The notes under the pieces were generated by a model. The model was not told where the DNA came from and did not search any database. It worked only from the letters and a program-made list of their open reading frames with translations. DNA of 64,000 nucleotides from Heliocidaris erythrogramma (taxonomy: Eukaryota > Echinodermata > Echinoidea > Camarodonta > Echinometridae). Below, piece after piece: positions 1 to 11,779 of the stretch. Every line of letters starts with the position of its first letter. Within the stretch, counting starts at the first letter, position 1. The translations under genes were made by a program, and so were the position numbers. The DNA lies in the NCBI GenBank assembly GCA_025617745.1, contig CM046869.1, positions 10,683,168 to 10,747,167 on the forward strand. Reading direction: 5' to 3'.

Positions 1-169
1 TAGAACTACATGCATAGTTTTGCGTTCATTTTTTTCTAAAAAAATATTGTGACGATTTCTTAAATGTTAATTAATGCTATAAATTATGACCGTTATTTAT
101 TTTATTCACAGCGGTATGGTATTTAGTTACGTTTTGTGTTAGCAAATTGACACACGCCCAACTGGGAAT

Positions 170-370
170 TAGATAATTCAATCAATTTTCAATTTAAAGA
201 CATTTATTTCCAACTTTTCAATATACGTGTACAAAGTAGTAAACGAGAAAAATAATGTAAATGTATTTTAAACAAAAATATGACAAAGTATACATTCATG
301 TGGTACATACACAGTTGGAGGACACACCTCTAAAAGCAAAAGCTTGGGGTGAGGGTGCCCTTAGTACATA
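170..370. repeat. Interspersed repeat shared with 32511-32690
   Basis: About 190 bases align well with 32511-32690, including the shared run GGACACACCTCTAAAAG. Both copies sit at retroposon-like tails; family not recognised. It lies in the truncated last visible intron of gene A. Confidence 0.6.
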
Positions 371-517
371 ATAGTACATAATAAATATATAAAAAGAAAA
401 TAACTCCAATACATACAAAAAAGAAAAAGATAACATTCCTAGACCGCTGAGCTTGATTAGAGGGAAAAAGAAAAATGAACAAACATGGCGAATGGTATCA
501 CAAGGGACATGACTTAC

Positions 518-598
518 CTGTGTATCAAACACATTCTTGAGTACCACGCCAAACTCATGGTACAATGCAGCGGTGTCCGACTTGCAGTCATGGATCAC
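518..598 (-). CDS. Gene A exon with exo motif II
   Basis: 81 bases, 27 codons, phase 0. Encodes VIHDCKSD...NVFDTQ, the exo motif II helix and following strand. Donor GTAAGT. The next exon should be left of the window. Confidence 0.85.
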
Positions 599-3500
599 CT
601 GAATTGAATGAAAACGAATTTTACTCTGATGATGCATCATTTACATATTTCTCTTTTATTCAGATAAATCCATTGTTTGATTTTATGATATTCAGTTACG
701 CCCTGAGTAGCAAATTGGCAAACGGCAAACAGAGAATCAGAGAATTAAACAAACAAAAACAACTGGTCTCAGTGTCATTTCCCCCTCATATTTCCAAACA
801 ATTCAAAACATTATTAACAAGACGAACATGACGCAATGGTAATTTGCATAAGCAAATATACGTAAACACATGAAAATATTGTTGTTTTTTTAATTTCACA
901 AATAAAAGAAAACAAACAAAAACAACCCAAACTCATACTAGGTGAAAACGATTCTTTTTTGTATAAAAAAATATTTATATAGGATAAAGACAATGAGCAC
1001 AAGGCTGTTTTCCTTCGTAGTCCTGAATCATAATTAAAAAAAACCTCTTCGTTAATTTCAACTAAAATAAAAGTTGATCAATTAAAAATCAAACAAACTG
1101 GTAGAAATGTATGAATTATACAAAAGCGAAATTTTTACTTCTTAGAGAAGGTATACAAAAAAGGCGGGATGAGTGAGAAAGAGAGAGAGGGGGCTGAGAG
1201 AGGAATGAGAAGCTGGAAAGAAAAACAGTTGTGTCATTTCATTTTATTAATAACATTTCCTGTTCAAATAAGTTCGTACTCCTTTATTCTTGATGAGAAC
1301 CCAGTCTTCATATTATTTCACAGTGAATGATTGTTATTATCTTCGTTTGTGCTGATATTCGTCATTCAAATTCACTAAATGAATTAAAATAAAAATACAT
1401 TAGCAAAACTTAAAGTTTACAAAACTCATGTAATTATTATAAAATACAAAGTTAAAAAAGAAAACATTTGACACATTTGATCGTTAATAACTCAAAATTT
1501 ATGACTTGTACCAAATTGAGCTTTCCTCAGAGAAAAGTTCAAGGATGTCAAAATTATTTGGAGTAAGTTTTATGAAAATGTTCTAAAAATAAGGTTTTGG
1601 AGATTTAACTAGATTTTCACTTTTTGACAAATTGACGCCAGTAATTAATTCATAACACCATAATACCACTGTGCCTTGTATTTGTAAATTTTGCCATGTC
1701 CCAACAGTGTTATTAATGATTCATACCTCAAGGTTAAAAGGGATGCTCTGGAATTTCAGCTACAATGCGCAATGGCAATGGTGGTGTTTTGAATTAATCA
1801 TCGATTCACACAGTTTCTGGGGCCTTGATTTTTTCAAAAAACTAAATTCCATAAAAATTTGACATCCTTCACCTTTCCAACTTCTAACTTTTAAGTTATT
1901 GATGCTCAAAGTTGTAACTGCAATTTTTGTAAAAACCTAATATATCTAGGTTAAAAAAAAAATATGATGAGAACATATCCATGAGTATTAGGCTGAGCCT
2001 GTTGAGAGCACTGGTAACATCAGTCTTTTTGTGTGGATGTGAATCGTGGACACTGAAAGCAGAGATGGAAAAAAAAAACGAATCAGTGATTTTGAGACGA
2101 ATTGTATCAGAAGGCTACTGCATATCCACTACACTTCGCATACGTCCAACAAGGAAGTGAGATTTATAAGGGGGAAATAAGATCACATTTTCACAATATT
2201 GAAAAAAGAGACATCTGCAGTGATTTGGTCTTGTAACTAGATGGGAAGCATAGCTTGGCAAACCTAATCTTGCAAGGAGGAACCAATGGCAGAAGAAAAG
2301 GGGGCAGACCGACTAAGGCCTGCATTTAAATCATAAAGCAATTTTGAGCAGCTGACGACAGAAAGTAATGGACAATCTGTGTTTCAAGATCTATCACATT
2401 GTCGACCCAACGACCTCGAAGCTGACATATGGGGTGTGGCAAGAAAGTTGTGATTGATTGCAAGTTGCAACTGATCGGTACTGGCCAATCAAAATCATTG
2501 TTGCAAGCGCATCTTCTTGAATGGGCAGACCCTGAACCATTCAGAATGGTTGTTCTAATTTGCTATAGATAGATAACAGGGAAATAGTAAGATGCATGCA
2601 TGGGATGACGGTATACCTTTAGGATGTTGTTATGTTCTAGAATCTTCTTGAGGCTAGAGTTCCCTGTGAGAAGCTGAGGATTCCTGCAAGCATCGAAGAG
2701 GAAAGCCTTCCCTTCCCACGTTGAAATCTGGACAAGAGTGAGGCAACCTTTCGCTGATCCTGAACATGATAAAATGTAATTTGGGATGTAATATTTTGGT
2801 TAAATCTGGTACACATCAGTGGCGTATCTAGGCATTATGGCGCCCGAGGCAAATAATGAAGTTGCGCCCCCCCCCCGGCCACCAGTGCCCAAAACCTATC
2901 CCGTTATTGATCAAGCGAGGGAGCAAAGCGACCGAGCGGTAATGTCTTTTGCATTTTAACCCCTAAAAAACACAATTTCTTGCGCATTTTACCCAGGAAA
3001 CTTTGCAACTGTCCCGTGCAAATGAGTGGTAGAGAAGTTCGAATTTTGTACATTGATAAACGGTTTCCTATTCACTGCCTTCTAAAATTGGGAGCTAAAT
3101 TAATGAAAACCCTTGAGAAATAGTCGAGGAATTTAGCAAGTCGACTGAAATTTGAGACTTCTTTTAAATGCTGGACCTCTCCAAAATGCCGTTCTATGAA
3201 CTTCATCCTATAGTGGGGGCGCAATATTTAGCAAAAGGCAGACGAAACTTACATGATAGCGAGCAAAGCAACGACAATTACATCTTTATTTTTAAAATTT
3301 GCAAGGGAGCGAAGCGGCCTAACTTTAGAAAATGTTCGCATTTTAAAGCCCCCGAATCGCAAAAAATGAGCAGAAGCCGTGGAAAGAAGCTACAGTGGAG
3401 TTGCTCTTGGCCTATCGGGCAACCCCACATTCGACCACAGGGAAGTCCCCTGCATAGCTATTGCATGGGGAAAAGATGGTCACGCCTGTTAACATCCGCG

Positions 3501-6500
3501 ATGTTCCTGCCTCTGATCCTGATGATGCAGATATTCGTGCACGTGTTACTCAGCAGCAAGATAAATCACAAAATACACTGACAGGAAGAGAAGTGCCAAG
3601 GAACCTTCTTTTCATGTAGGTGATTATGAGTGTGTTACGTTTACAGGCAAAAGTGGGGCAAAATTCAGTGGTCCCAAACGTATAATAGCAAAGAAAGGAT
3701 GCTACACGTTTCAATTAGAAGACAATCGCGTGTGGAATGCATCAGAGCTTATACCTTGTGTCGTGACAACAATCAGTCCGAGTCTATAAATCACGACATA
3801 CAAATGAAACTCATGAAAGTTCAAGCAGGCCAAGAAGAAATGCAAATATGCCTGTTTGGTCACATGATTATGTGAATTGTTGATTAACGTGAATTGTACA
3901 TTTATTTGACTATGTGAATCAGTCTTTACTCGTAACAGTTGTATTTTGGAAGGAAACAAAATTGACAAGATAGTGTACGTTGTAAGTGATCACATCACAG
4001 TTGCTATTACAAACTTTGGTCAAGAAAGATTATTTGAGTAGTTTGTGAGAAGTGTTAACAGTTTCTACAACATACTGAAATGCCCATAACAGGGATTTGT
4101 GTACTGTTCTTATAATAGTGAAAGGTATTATTTCATTTGTCATACGTCCAGCTCTTTTACAAGAAAATTGAACATACAGTGTCTTGCATTTAATACTTTG
4201 ATTACCAGGCACAACAGTTAATAACATATTTCAACTGATTTGTTAATCACTGATGTATGAAATGGTTACATACTTGGTCGTTTAATATCTCAATACTTGA
4301 AAATACTTGCATAAAGGAAATCATTAAGATTTCACACCTTTCTACTTTGCTACAACATTATGGTTGTTACTTGTAAACACTGTTTACTAAAGTATAGTTG
4401 ATTCAGTGATTGAATGTTTAAGTTATATGTAAGCTTCTTGTTGAAATTTGATGTTTGCATAAAGAAACCAGTATAATTACAGAGAAGTACAGTCCTTTTC
4501 TTGGAGAGGGGAAGTGTTGTGTTGATACATACTTCATACATATACATGTCATAGTCTGAAGTAAGACTATCATTCGTTGTGCAAAATGGCGTGAATAAAG
4601 TTCAGTCACGTTATATCGAAGTGTGAAGATATCGTTTTGTTTTACTATGTCCTAAACCCAAGATAGAACAGGAGCTCTGGGGGCTAAACCCGGCAACTTC
4701 GTTCAAGCTGACAAGCTTTTTGTGAATGACATGGATGGTCCATGTCATGTTAGGGGGTCAAATCTCATATGTAAAATGGGGTGACTATTTCGGGACAGGC
4801 TCCGGGCCTGATACTATTATATTAGGTAAGGAAGTTACGAAAACCTGGGGATTGGATGTACAGGAAGTTTACTACTTTATGGAATGACCCATGAGAAGAT
4901 CTGAAAATAAACTTTCTTATGTACATAATTAGCAATTTTTGCATATTTAAAGAGCTGTGACCTTTGACCTTTGACCTACATACTCCGAAATCGAACTTAG
5001 GCTGTATTTTTGATACCATGTACCTTCATATGAAATTTCATTAAAATCCGTCAAATATTACTAAAGTTATCGAACGGAAACCAGTGTTAACAAGATTTGT
5101 TAAGGACGGAAGGACAGACGGACTGCAGCGGCACTACATCCCCATCCGACTTCGTTGGCGAGGGGATAATAAAATCATTCACTTACCTAGACCTACGCCT
5201 TCACAATCCAGTCCAATGACAACAGTCTCTCTTCTGGACTTATCAAGGATCGGATCAAGAACTCGCTTACAATCCTCCACAGATTCGATGATTTGGGTGC
5301 AGCTCAGCACATCTTCAATGAAGAAAATGAAATACGTTTTTGCTCAGACTGACCAGCACTTTGATATATTAAGCAACTACTCATGATACAAATCCAAGAG
5401 TGCAATATCGGGTAATGAAAATCACATATATTGCAAGGAAGTGAACGAATGATATCCTATATGCTATGACATAACCGCGTATTTAAAGGGAAGCTTGAGT
5501 CCTGGGAAAGATGAGAAATAATTTGTGAGCTTTCTCATTCTTTTTATGTTAGTTTGGAAGATTATCATTATAGTAGATAGGTTCCCTGAAAAGGATTGGT
5601 CTTCAATGCTCTCACATTCAAAATATGACAAGAAACAACTAAAATGTTCGGGCCGAACATTTGTGTTTAGTTCCATATACACATTTCTGTGTGCAGTGCA
5701 TGTGACTTTCAGCAGGAATGAGTCAATTTTTTTTATAATTTTGATGATTCCAAAACATTACAGCATACACCAATTCTTATGTGCTATATAATCAACCTTT
5801 CCCAATTGCTTTGAGACAATTTCTTTTACTGTTCAGTCTCGTGACCATGGGAGCGTTTCACGAAAGGAAGTTGCCGGATATTATATCCGACAAGTGTTAT
5901 AGGCTACTGAAATCCTTGCATCTGATTGGCTGAGAGCAAATTTGTCGGAGAAAATATCTGACAAGTCTTTTCATGAAACGCCCCCCGAACTCAACTTTAT
6001 CTTTTACACACATCCCGATTATTATGTCTTTTAATGTTTGGTTATGATACACAGTTTTAGTTAATGATAAGGGCTTGGTAATTTTTGGTTGGTGTGTTCA
6101 TCTAAATCTAAATTAAAGCAATTGAATAATAATTTTCTTCAATCAGTTTTGAAGCAAAATCAGGACAACATGGACCCGTATTCAGGGGCGTCGCTAGAAC
6201 ATTTTGAATGGGGCATGGGGGTGACACTCAACTTTGCGGACAAATTTTTAGGGTGTGATATCCAAATTTGCTGACAAAAATGCTGCACCCTAATACCTCT
6301 CCCCCACAAATAATAATAAATAATAATAAAAGAAAACCGCAGACCTATATAGAGATCTTGATCACACGGGCCCATTTTCGCAAGGAGGGGCCTGACGCCT
6401 TTTTCCCGAATATCAACTTTTCAATTTCTAATTTTTTGGAAAGCAAGCGAAGCGAGAGAGCATTTTGTTTTAACTTTTCGTAGTGAAAATTTACAGAAGT

Positions 6501-7373
6501 TATTTTACATAATTATCTGGGAACCTCGCTGCACAAATATATGGATATTTTGGCACCTCGCTGCCCAAATATGAAGTGGTGGTTTCCCGAATATCGGAAC
6601 TTTGAAAATCCTCGGGAGGGGGGGGGGGGGGGGAGCTGCATGTCATTGCCGAAGTAGGACGCCTTTTGCCGAATATCGACTTTTCAATTCAAACTTTTGA
6701 ACTTTTCGTAGTGAAAATGTATAGAAGTTACTTCCACAAGTTATATAGTTATCTATATCTATGGTTAGGGCAACCAGATTTTAATTGAAAATATTGAAAC
6801 GTTCTTAAAATATCGAGTTTCTTATTCTCAGGAACATAATAAGTTATATCCATGTATAATGATGAATGGAACTCATGGGAAAAGTACAATGCGATCATTA
6901 TTGTGCAATGAAATATGATAAAAATATGCAGAACTTTATTGTACTTACCAATGAAATCATCTGGTTTTCCAACAGCTGCAGCAGTCCAACTGGTAGATTT
7001 GCTATTCTTTCTCCCAATGCTGTGAGGGTAAATCTCCAGCGCTCTCTTGGTAATGGCGGCATTGAAAACCTCCTCGGTAAATTGAGCACATCTGCACACA
7101 TCGCTTCCCGAAATTGTGAAGTAGTGAGGCAGACTTTGGATGAATTGTTCCAGATCATTCTGTGTCTCCAAGTACAGACCGATGTTTGGGATCCTGTTTA
7201 CCGCCCTGTGTGATGTAACAAGAGGAAGGAGCCTCGGCAGATATGTGTTTTGTGTGTGAATGAGATGCAGGATTGCCGAAATGATGCGCCCTACAATCTC
7301 CTGAGGCACACCACTGGGGGTTCCGATATCGGCAAAGAGCCGGTCGGGACCATCGGAATGAGCGGTGTCTCTC
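518..7373 (-). CDS. Gene A: Egalitarian/EXD1-like 3'-5' exonuclease, partial (3' end beyond left edge)
   Basis: Exons in reading order: 6949-7373, 5187-5312, 2617-2759, 518-598; all junctions follow GT-AG and phases match genes B and C. It encodes the helical (winged-helix-like) domain, then exo motif I (Asp-Cys-Glu in exon 5187-5312) and exo motif II (HDCKSD in 518-598). The exon bearing motif III and the acidic tail should lie left of position 1. The roughly 115-residue N-terminal domain of B and C is not found upstream. The reading frame of the first listed exon stays open to an ATG at 7435, which would add about 20 residues, or the acceptor at 7374-7375 joins an unseen exon. No stops or frameshifts break the visible exons. 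It could be a functional isoform with another first exon or a 5'-truncated copy. Family assignment is firm; start is not. Confidence 0.75.
599..2616 (-). other. Gene A intron between core-strand and motif II exons
   Basis: About 2 kb, AT-rich. It holds a decayed RTE-like LINE tail (1985-2450). I see nothing else coding. Confidence 0.6.
1985..2450 (+). mobile_element. Decayed RTE-like LINE, C-terminal end of reverse transcriptase ORF
   Basis: Reading across several frames shows LRALVTSVFLCGCESWTLKA, followed by degraded pieces of the helical and RRGR-type tail seen at the end of RTE-like LINE polyproteins. Frameshifts and stops make it non-functional. It sits sense to the + strand inside a gene A intron, opposite to the gene. 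Confidence 0.65.
2617..2759 (-). CDS. Gene A exon, exonuclease core strands
   Basis: 143 bases as in B and C. Encodes the CLTLVQISTWEGKAFLFDA core strands typical after motif I of the DEDD nuclease fold. Donor GTATAC is slightly off consensus. Confidence 0.85.
2815..3390. repeat. Interspersed repeat with GGGAGCAAAGCGACC motifs
   Basis: Begins GGCGTATCTAGGCATTATGG and carries GCGCCCGAGGCAAATAATGA. Related copies occur at about 7900-8460, 28550-28620 and 50690-50800. The short phrase GGGAGCAAAGCGACC recurs within copies. Non-coding; probably a non-autonomous element. Confidence 0.6.
3382..3787 (+). mobile_element. Ty3/gypsy-type LTR retroelement remnant, integrase C-terminal part
   Basis: A + strand reading shows an LLLAYRATPHSTTG block, typical of the end of the Ty3/gypsy integrase core, then a linker and a small SH3-like C-terminal domain (KSGAKFSGP region). 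At least two in-frame stops and one frameshift break it. No gag, protease or reverse transcriptase is visible and I could not fix an LTR pair, although 3870-4660 may contain the 3' LTR. Confidence 0.7.
4690..5186. repeat. Non-autonomous repeat with GACGGACAGACGGACTG-like tail
   Basis: Contains TGACCTTTGACCTTTGACCT and ends AAGGACGGAAGGACAGACGG...CTTCGTTGGCGAGGGGATAA, the pattern of short interspersed repeats in marine invertebrate genomes. It abuts the gene A exon at 5187. Family not recognised. Confidence 0.4.
5187..5312 (-). CDS. Gene A exon with exo motif I
   Basis: 126 bases, phase 1 at both ends, the same length as in B and C. Carries IGLDCEGVGLG, where Asp and Glu are the metal-binding pair of exo motif I; Gly replaces the Lys seen in B and C after the motif. 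Confidence 0.85.
5463..5830 (-). repeat. Repeat, inverted partner of 10770-11135
   Basis: About 365 bases match the reverse complement of 10770-11135. Both copies retain a short open stretch encoding IKRMRKLTNYFS. One copy lies in a gene A intron and the other upstream of gene A, in opposite orientation. Confidence 0.7.
5849..5986. repeat. MITE, GGGAGCGTTTCA family, copy 1
   Basis: Terminal inverted repeats begin GGGAGCGTTTCA. The core ATCCTTGCATCTGATTGGCT is shared with 15536-15673 and 57809-57938. About 138 bases, non-coding. This is the most diverged of the three copies. Confidence 0.75.
6178..6660. repeat. Interspersed repeats with GGGGCGTCGCTAGAAC start and G-run
   Basis: A repeat starting CAGGGGCGTCGCTAGAAC and carrying GCAAGCGAAGCGAGAGAG, followed by a run of about 17 G at 6617-6634 and a second similar piece. 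These resemble the GCGAAGCGAG repeats elsewhere in the window. No gene. Confidence 0.5.
6949..7373 (-). CDS. Gene A exon with winged-helix-like domain
   Basis: Homologous to the second half of exon 1 of genes B and C (shared PSGVP...VGRIISA, LLPLV and FTISGSDV-type blocks). Donor GTAAGT follows 6949. The acceptor before 7373 has a weak pyrimidine tract, so the 5' boundary is tentative. Confidence 0.7.
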
Positions 7374-7849
7374 CTGTATAAGTGCGAGTACATCGTGATA
7401 ATGAGCCGTATAGTACGAAGACCTTTTCTTTTCACATAAAGGTATACAGTGTCATAAAAACTTAGTTGTCAGCTGGGCAGTATACTCAGCATGTCACTGT
7501 TTTTTTTGTTTGATCATACCCAGTATTGGCAACGACATAGCCTACACCCACCTTAATTCACCGAGATTACGACATATCATATTTCCGCTCCACCCGACAC
7601 CAACACACTTTCATAATTCTTTTGATTCGCATTGATAAGTCCGCATTGTTTCATCATTTATCCGCCACATTCCTTTGTAATACATCATTGTTTCAAAATC
7701 TGGAATGATTGTTGCGATGTGTTATAGTCGACTACGCCCTTGGAAATCGCCAGGTACGTGTGTGATACAGAATCTGACCAGAACTTTTTACCGAAGTAAA
7801 GCCTCCCATTGCTATAGTTAACTTTGTATTTTGTATCTAACTATAACAG

Positions 7850-8460
7850 GCTCCTGGGAACGATTTTCCTTTTACTGGGGGTGCTGTGAGCAGATTTAAT
7901 TTTTTAAAATTCAGTTGCTTATTTAGGAATTATGGCGCCCGGGGCAAACAATGAAGTTCCGCCCCCAACTTGTACACGTTATTGTACAAGCGAGGGAGCA
8001 AAGCGACTGAGCTGTAGATTATGTTTTGCATTTTTAACCCCAAAAATCTTATGCAATTTACCCAGGAAAATTGGCGATTGAGCGAGGGGTAGAGATCCGA
8101 GTTTTGAACATTGATAAACGGTTTTCTATTCACTTCCTTTTAAAATGGGGCGCAGCATAAATGGAAACCAGTAAAAAATCGTCGAGGAATTTTGGAACAC
8201 AACCGAGAGTTGACATTTCTTTGAAATGTTGAACCTTTGCAAAAGCGGTTTTATACACTTAATCCCCCAATATATAATAAGAGGATGATGAAACTTACAT
8301 GATAGCGAGCAAAGCAATGAGAGTTATTTATCGATCTTGAATCCTTCAAAAATCCTATACTCTACATACTAGGGAGCGAAATTACGAAATCCTGGAGAAA
8401 AAATATGCGAGGAAGCAAAGCGACCTAGCTTCAGAAAATGTCACATTTCAAACTCTCCAA
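7850..8460. repeat. Interspersed repeat, GGCGCCCGGGGCAA family copy
   Basis: Opens CTCCTGGGAACGATTTT, which also occurs at about 28500. Continues GGCGCCCGGGGCAAACAATG and GCGAGGGAGCAAAGCGAC, as at 2815 and 28570. Confidence 0.6.
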
Positions 8461-8477
8461 AAGAGGTTTTTTTAACG

Positions 8478-8505
8478 CATATATATATATATATATATAT
8501 ATAAA
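8478..8505. repeat. TA microsatellite
   Basis: Uninterrupted TA dinucleotides over about 27 bases. Confidence 0.9.
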
Positions 8506-10052
8506 ATTCTTTTGAAATAAAGACTTGATTAAACAACAACTGTACTACGATACAGCATCTTTAAAATCTACCCCATATTTCTTTTTCTTCCTCATCCACT
8601 CCCCTCACTTTCTTTCTTTCTCTCAATCTCTTCTCTATTCCTACGGTTCACCAGGTCATGTTCACTCTTCTTCATGAGAAAGTATTTCCTCCTCTTTTCT
8701 GATCTGTCATGTACCTGTCCGGCATTTGATATATTTCCGGACGCTCATCACAATATATCCTTCAATAATCATGATAATTACTGTTTCAATGTTTTTTTTA
8801 TTTATTCATGATAATTCACAGAAGTGGGCATCATTGTAAATTATTATCTCAATAATATATTTTATTATTATATTATATAAATGAAGTTAATATCAAAGAC
8901 AAGAAATGTTGTAGATAAATACATAGCCCTAGAGATATTTCCTTTAAATTAGAAACTGATATTAATAAGGAAGTATTTCAACAACAGAGTACTACGCATT
9001 TTTTTTTATAGACCCATAAGAATATATCTCAATATCTAATTCTAACGATCATAGTAACTCCAAACTCTTTCCAATTTGTTTATTTTGGTACAAACTCTTA
9101 GGATGTCAACTGAAATTGTGTATGAGATATGAAATGTTTTGATTTGCATTGTATCGTTCAATTAAGAATTAAATTCTATGTTTTTCTCCATAATAGACAG
9201 GATTATGTGAATAAGACAAAGAAACATGATTACAGACATATATATGCAACAAATATGTTTCAACATGTACACAAAAAAATCACTAAACATAATATCATTA
9301 TACCGATATAATGATATGATTATATATTATCATGACATAACGACGTGGCTCTTACATGTGCTAGACAATGGTAAACAGTAGTGTAATGACCCGAAATGAT
9401 CATGAATACATTTAATTTATCAAGGAATCCTCTTTTCACTGTTTCTTCTCTTCAAAGAGGCATCCCAGGTCTCAACAATTGATATATTTTTGTAAATATT
9501 TGTAAGCTCTTAATAGTGTTTTAGAATTGTATTTCTGTAACTGAATCAAAACTAGCATTAAGATAACCACAGTTTCACATAGAAATACAAATATAATATG
9601 TACAATATTCACTACAACTCGCGTGACACCGATTATTAATTATCATAATACTATTATACATGTATCTTAAAGCAAATAAAACTAATTGTATACACATTAT
9701 CACCTTTGATTTATTCTGTTTGGAGCCAGGAGGGCGTAAACTCATATTCTTGAAGACGGAGCTAACGCCCTTCTGGCTCTCAACAGAGAAGTAAATCCAA
9801 AAGGTGAGATTCCTCTGAATCATTGAGATGTATTTCCAAGTCGTAAAGTTAACGAAACATTATCTGGTTATAATTCAGAGGTGGACCCAGAAGTTTGGAA
9901 ATGGGGAGTCGTTCTTATTCCCAAAAATCTCTAACCAAGAAAATGCAATAAAATGACTTGTGGGCCTCCTGCCAAACTTTTCCTATAAGAACTACTTTCG
10001 AAAAATAAACTCAAGGGCAATTTCAAAGACCTATTGTACTGCCCATAGAAAT

Positions 10053-10226
10053 CAGGGGGGTGTTTCATAAAGCTGTTCGTAAAGTTACGCATGACTTTAC
10101 GAACGACTGGAACATGTTATTAGGTGCTATACTAATCAGATTCTCAATCATTTAGCACAAGAACTGATCACCAGTCGTGCGTAAAGTCGTGCGTAACTTA
10201 CGAACAGCTTTATGAAACACCCCCCA
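10053..10226. repeat. MITE with long terminal inverted repeats
   Basis: Ends CAGGGGGGTGTTTCATAAAG and its reverse complement, with inverted arms of about 55 bases that keep internal GTAAAGT/ACTTTAC motifs. 174 bases long, no ORF. The GTTTCAT step in the TIR resembles the GGGAGCGTTTCA family. Confidence 0.8.
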
Positions 10227-10769
10227 GGTTCGGATTATGTAATACACCGCTGTAAATGTTCGGTGACAGGGCTATTGAAACTGTCTTGAGTTATTTTTCG
10301 AAAGTAGTTTTTATCGTGTTCTATACTTTGACAGATAATTTACCTATTTTGAGCCTGTAATATATTTTATTCTGTACATATTACTGATGGAGTTGACACA
10401 CATATTATGTCATAGTCCCTGCTCTGTATTTGTATGGACACAGATAATTTTCAAACTGGTATTATAGTCCCGCCAATACACTGGTAATATAATTATTCAT
10501 TGATTGTTTCGCTAATTACTATTTATAATAAAAATCGGTTTGTTAATACGCATTTAAGAAAAAAGGGGGTCCGGACCCCCGTGAACTCGCCCCTGTAATT
10601 GTATGGTCACAGATCATTTTAAAAGGGGCATTATAGTCACGGCGTTACATTGGGTATAGTATTATTATTATTATTCATTGTTTTGCTAATAACTATTTGC
10701 AGTCATTTACAATAAACCTTGGATAATTCTCATCTTGATATTAAAGATAAAGTAGAGTTCTGGTTATGC

Positions 10770-11135
10770 AATTCTATTGTGAAAGAAACTGTCTCAAATG
10801 AAATGGGAAAGGTTGACCATGTCTACATAAGAATTGTTTTATACTGTGTTGTTTTGTAATCATCAAAGTAGATAGGAAATTGACCCAATCTCTCTGAAAA
10901 GCACATGTACTGCACACAGAAATGGGTATATGGACTCCAAACCCAAATGGCATGAATGTTCGGCCCCAACATTTCAGCTATTTCTAGTCATATTTCGAAT
11001 ACAAGAGCATTACAAAAGCAATCCTTTTCAGGGGATGTTTCTACAATAATGTCCTTCCAAACTGACATAAAAAGAATGAGAAAGCTCACAAATTATTTTT
11101 CACTTTTCCCAGAACTCAAGATTCCCTTTACATTG
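10770..11135 (+). repeat. Repeat, inverted partner of 5463-5830
   Basis: Same roughly 365-base sequence as 5463-5830 on the opposite strand. The short reading frame over it (SGDVSTIMSFQTDIK...) is shared by both copies but broken by stops, so it is a repeat, not a gene. Confidence 0.7.
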
Positions 11136-11423
11136 ATATTCCGTTGTGAAATCGGTAACACATATTTCTCAAATTGCAATGGAAATTGGTATTTGTCTGT
11201 TTTCTCATTAAAAATACATTGTGCTTTCTTGTGTTGTTCTATTTTGTGAGAGTTTGCCGATGACTAAATCCTTTGAGCAATTCCAAAAGTGCATTAAGAG
11301 ATATTAAATGGCTCTTTTGGTATACATTTGCATGGATTAGAGTTACGTTCCCGCTGATTGATTTCAAAACCAATGGATAGTAAGATGGTTTAATACAAGT
11401 CGTTTTTTTCCAAACGTTCAATT

Positions 11424-11640
11424 TCGAAGTTTCGTAATTAAGAAAATGTAATAGAACCCTACATCATTTTTCGGAACTACGAACCTTCGGAATAATGGAC
11501 CCTATTTAATTTCAAAAATACGAATCCTTTTTCATTTTCGGAATCACGAACCCAATTTCTTTTTCGGAATTATCAACCTTCAGAGTAATTCAACAAAGGT
11601 TCGTAATTACGAACCTTCGGAAAAAAGAGTACATCCCATC
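11424..11640. repeat. Degenerate tandem array of TTCGGAATTACGAACC
   Basis: Seven or more near-repeats such as TTCGGAACTACGAACC, TTCGGAATCACGAACCC and TTCGTAATTACGAACC, spaced about 20-40 bases. The motif is near-palindromic, so the array could fold back. A second short array of the same motif lies at 30160-30235. Confidence 0.7.
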
Positions 11641-11779
11641 CCCGGTAAGGTAGTACTATTGTACTTGGAAGGCTCAGACATCAAAAGAAAATTAATTATA
11701 GTAAATTCTTATTTTTGATAATCTTGTGGGTTTTTCCAAAATTGAATTGCCAATATGGACGGTTGATCATTACTCTGAG

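Noticed and set aside
3870..4660. 3' LTR of the Ty3/gypsy remnant
   Set aside because: TG start and a polyadenylation-like ATAAAG are present, but no second LTR or target duplication could be matched, so I did not call it.
6866..7213. 115-codon + strand frame over gene A
   Set aside because: Antisense to the gene A exon with supported splice signals.
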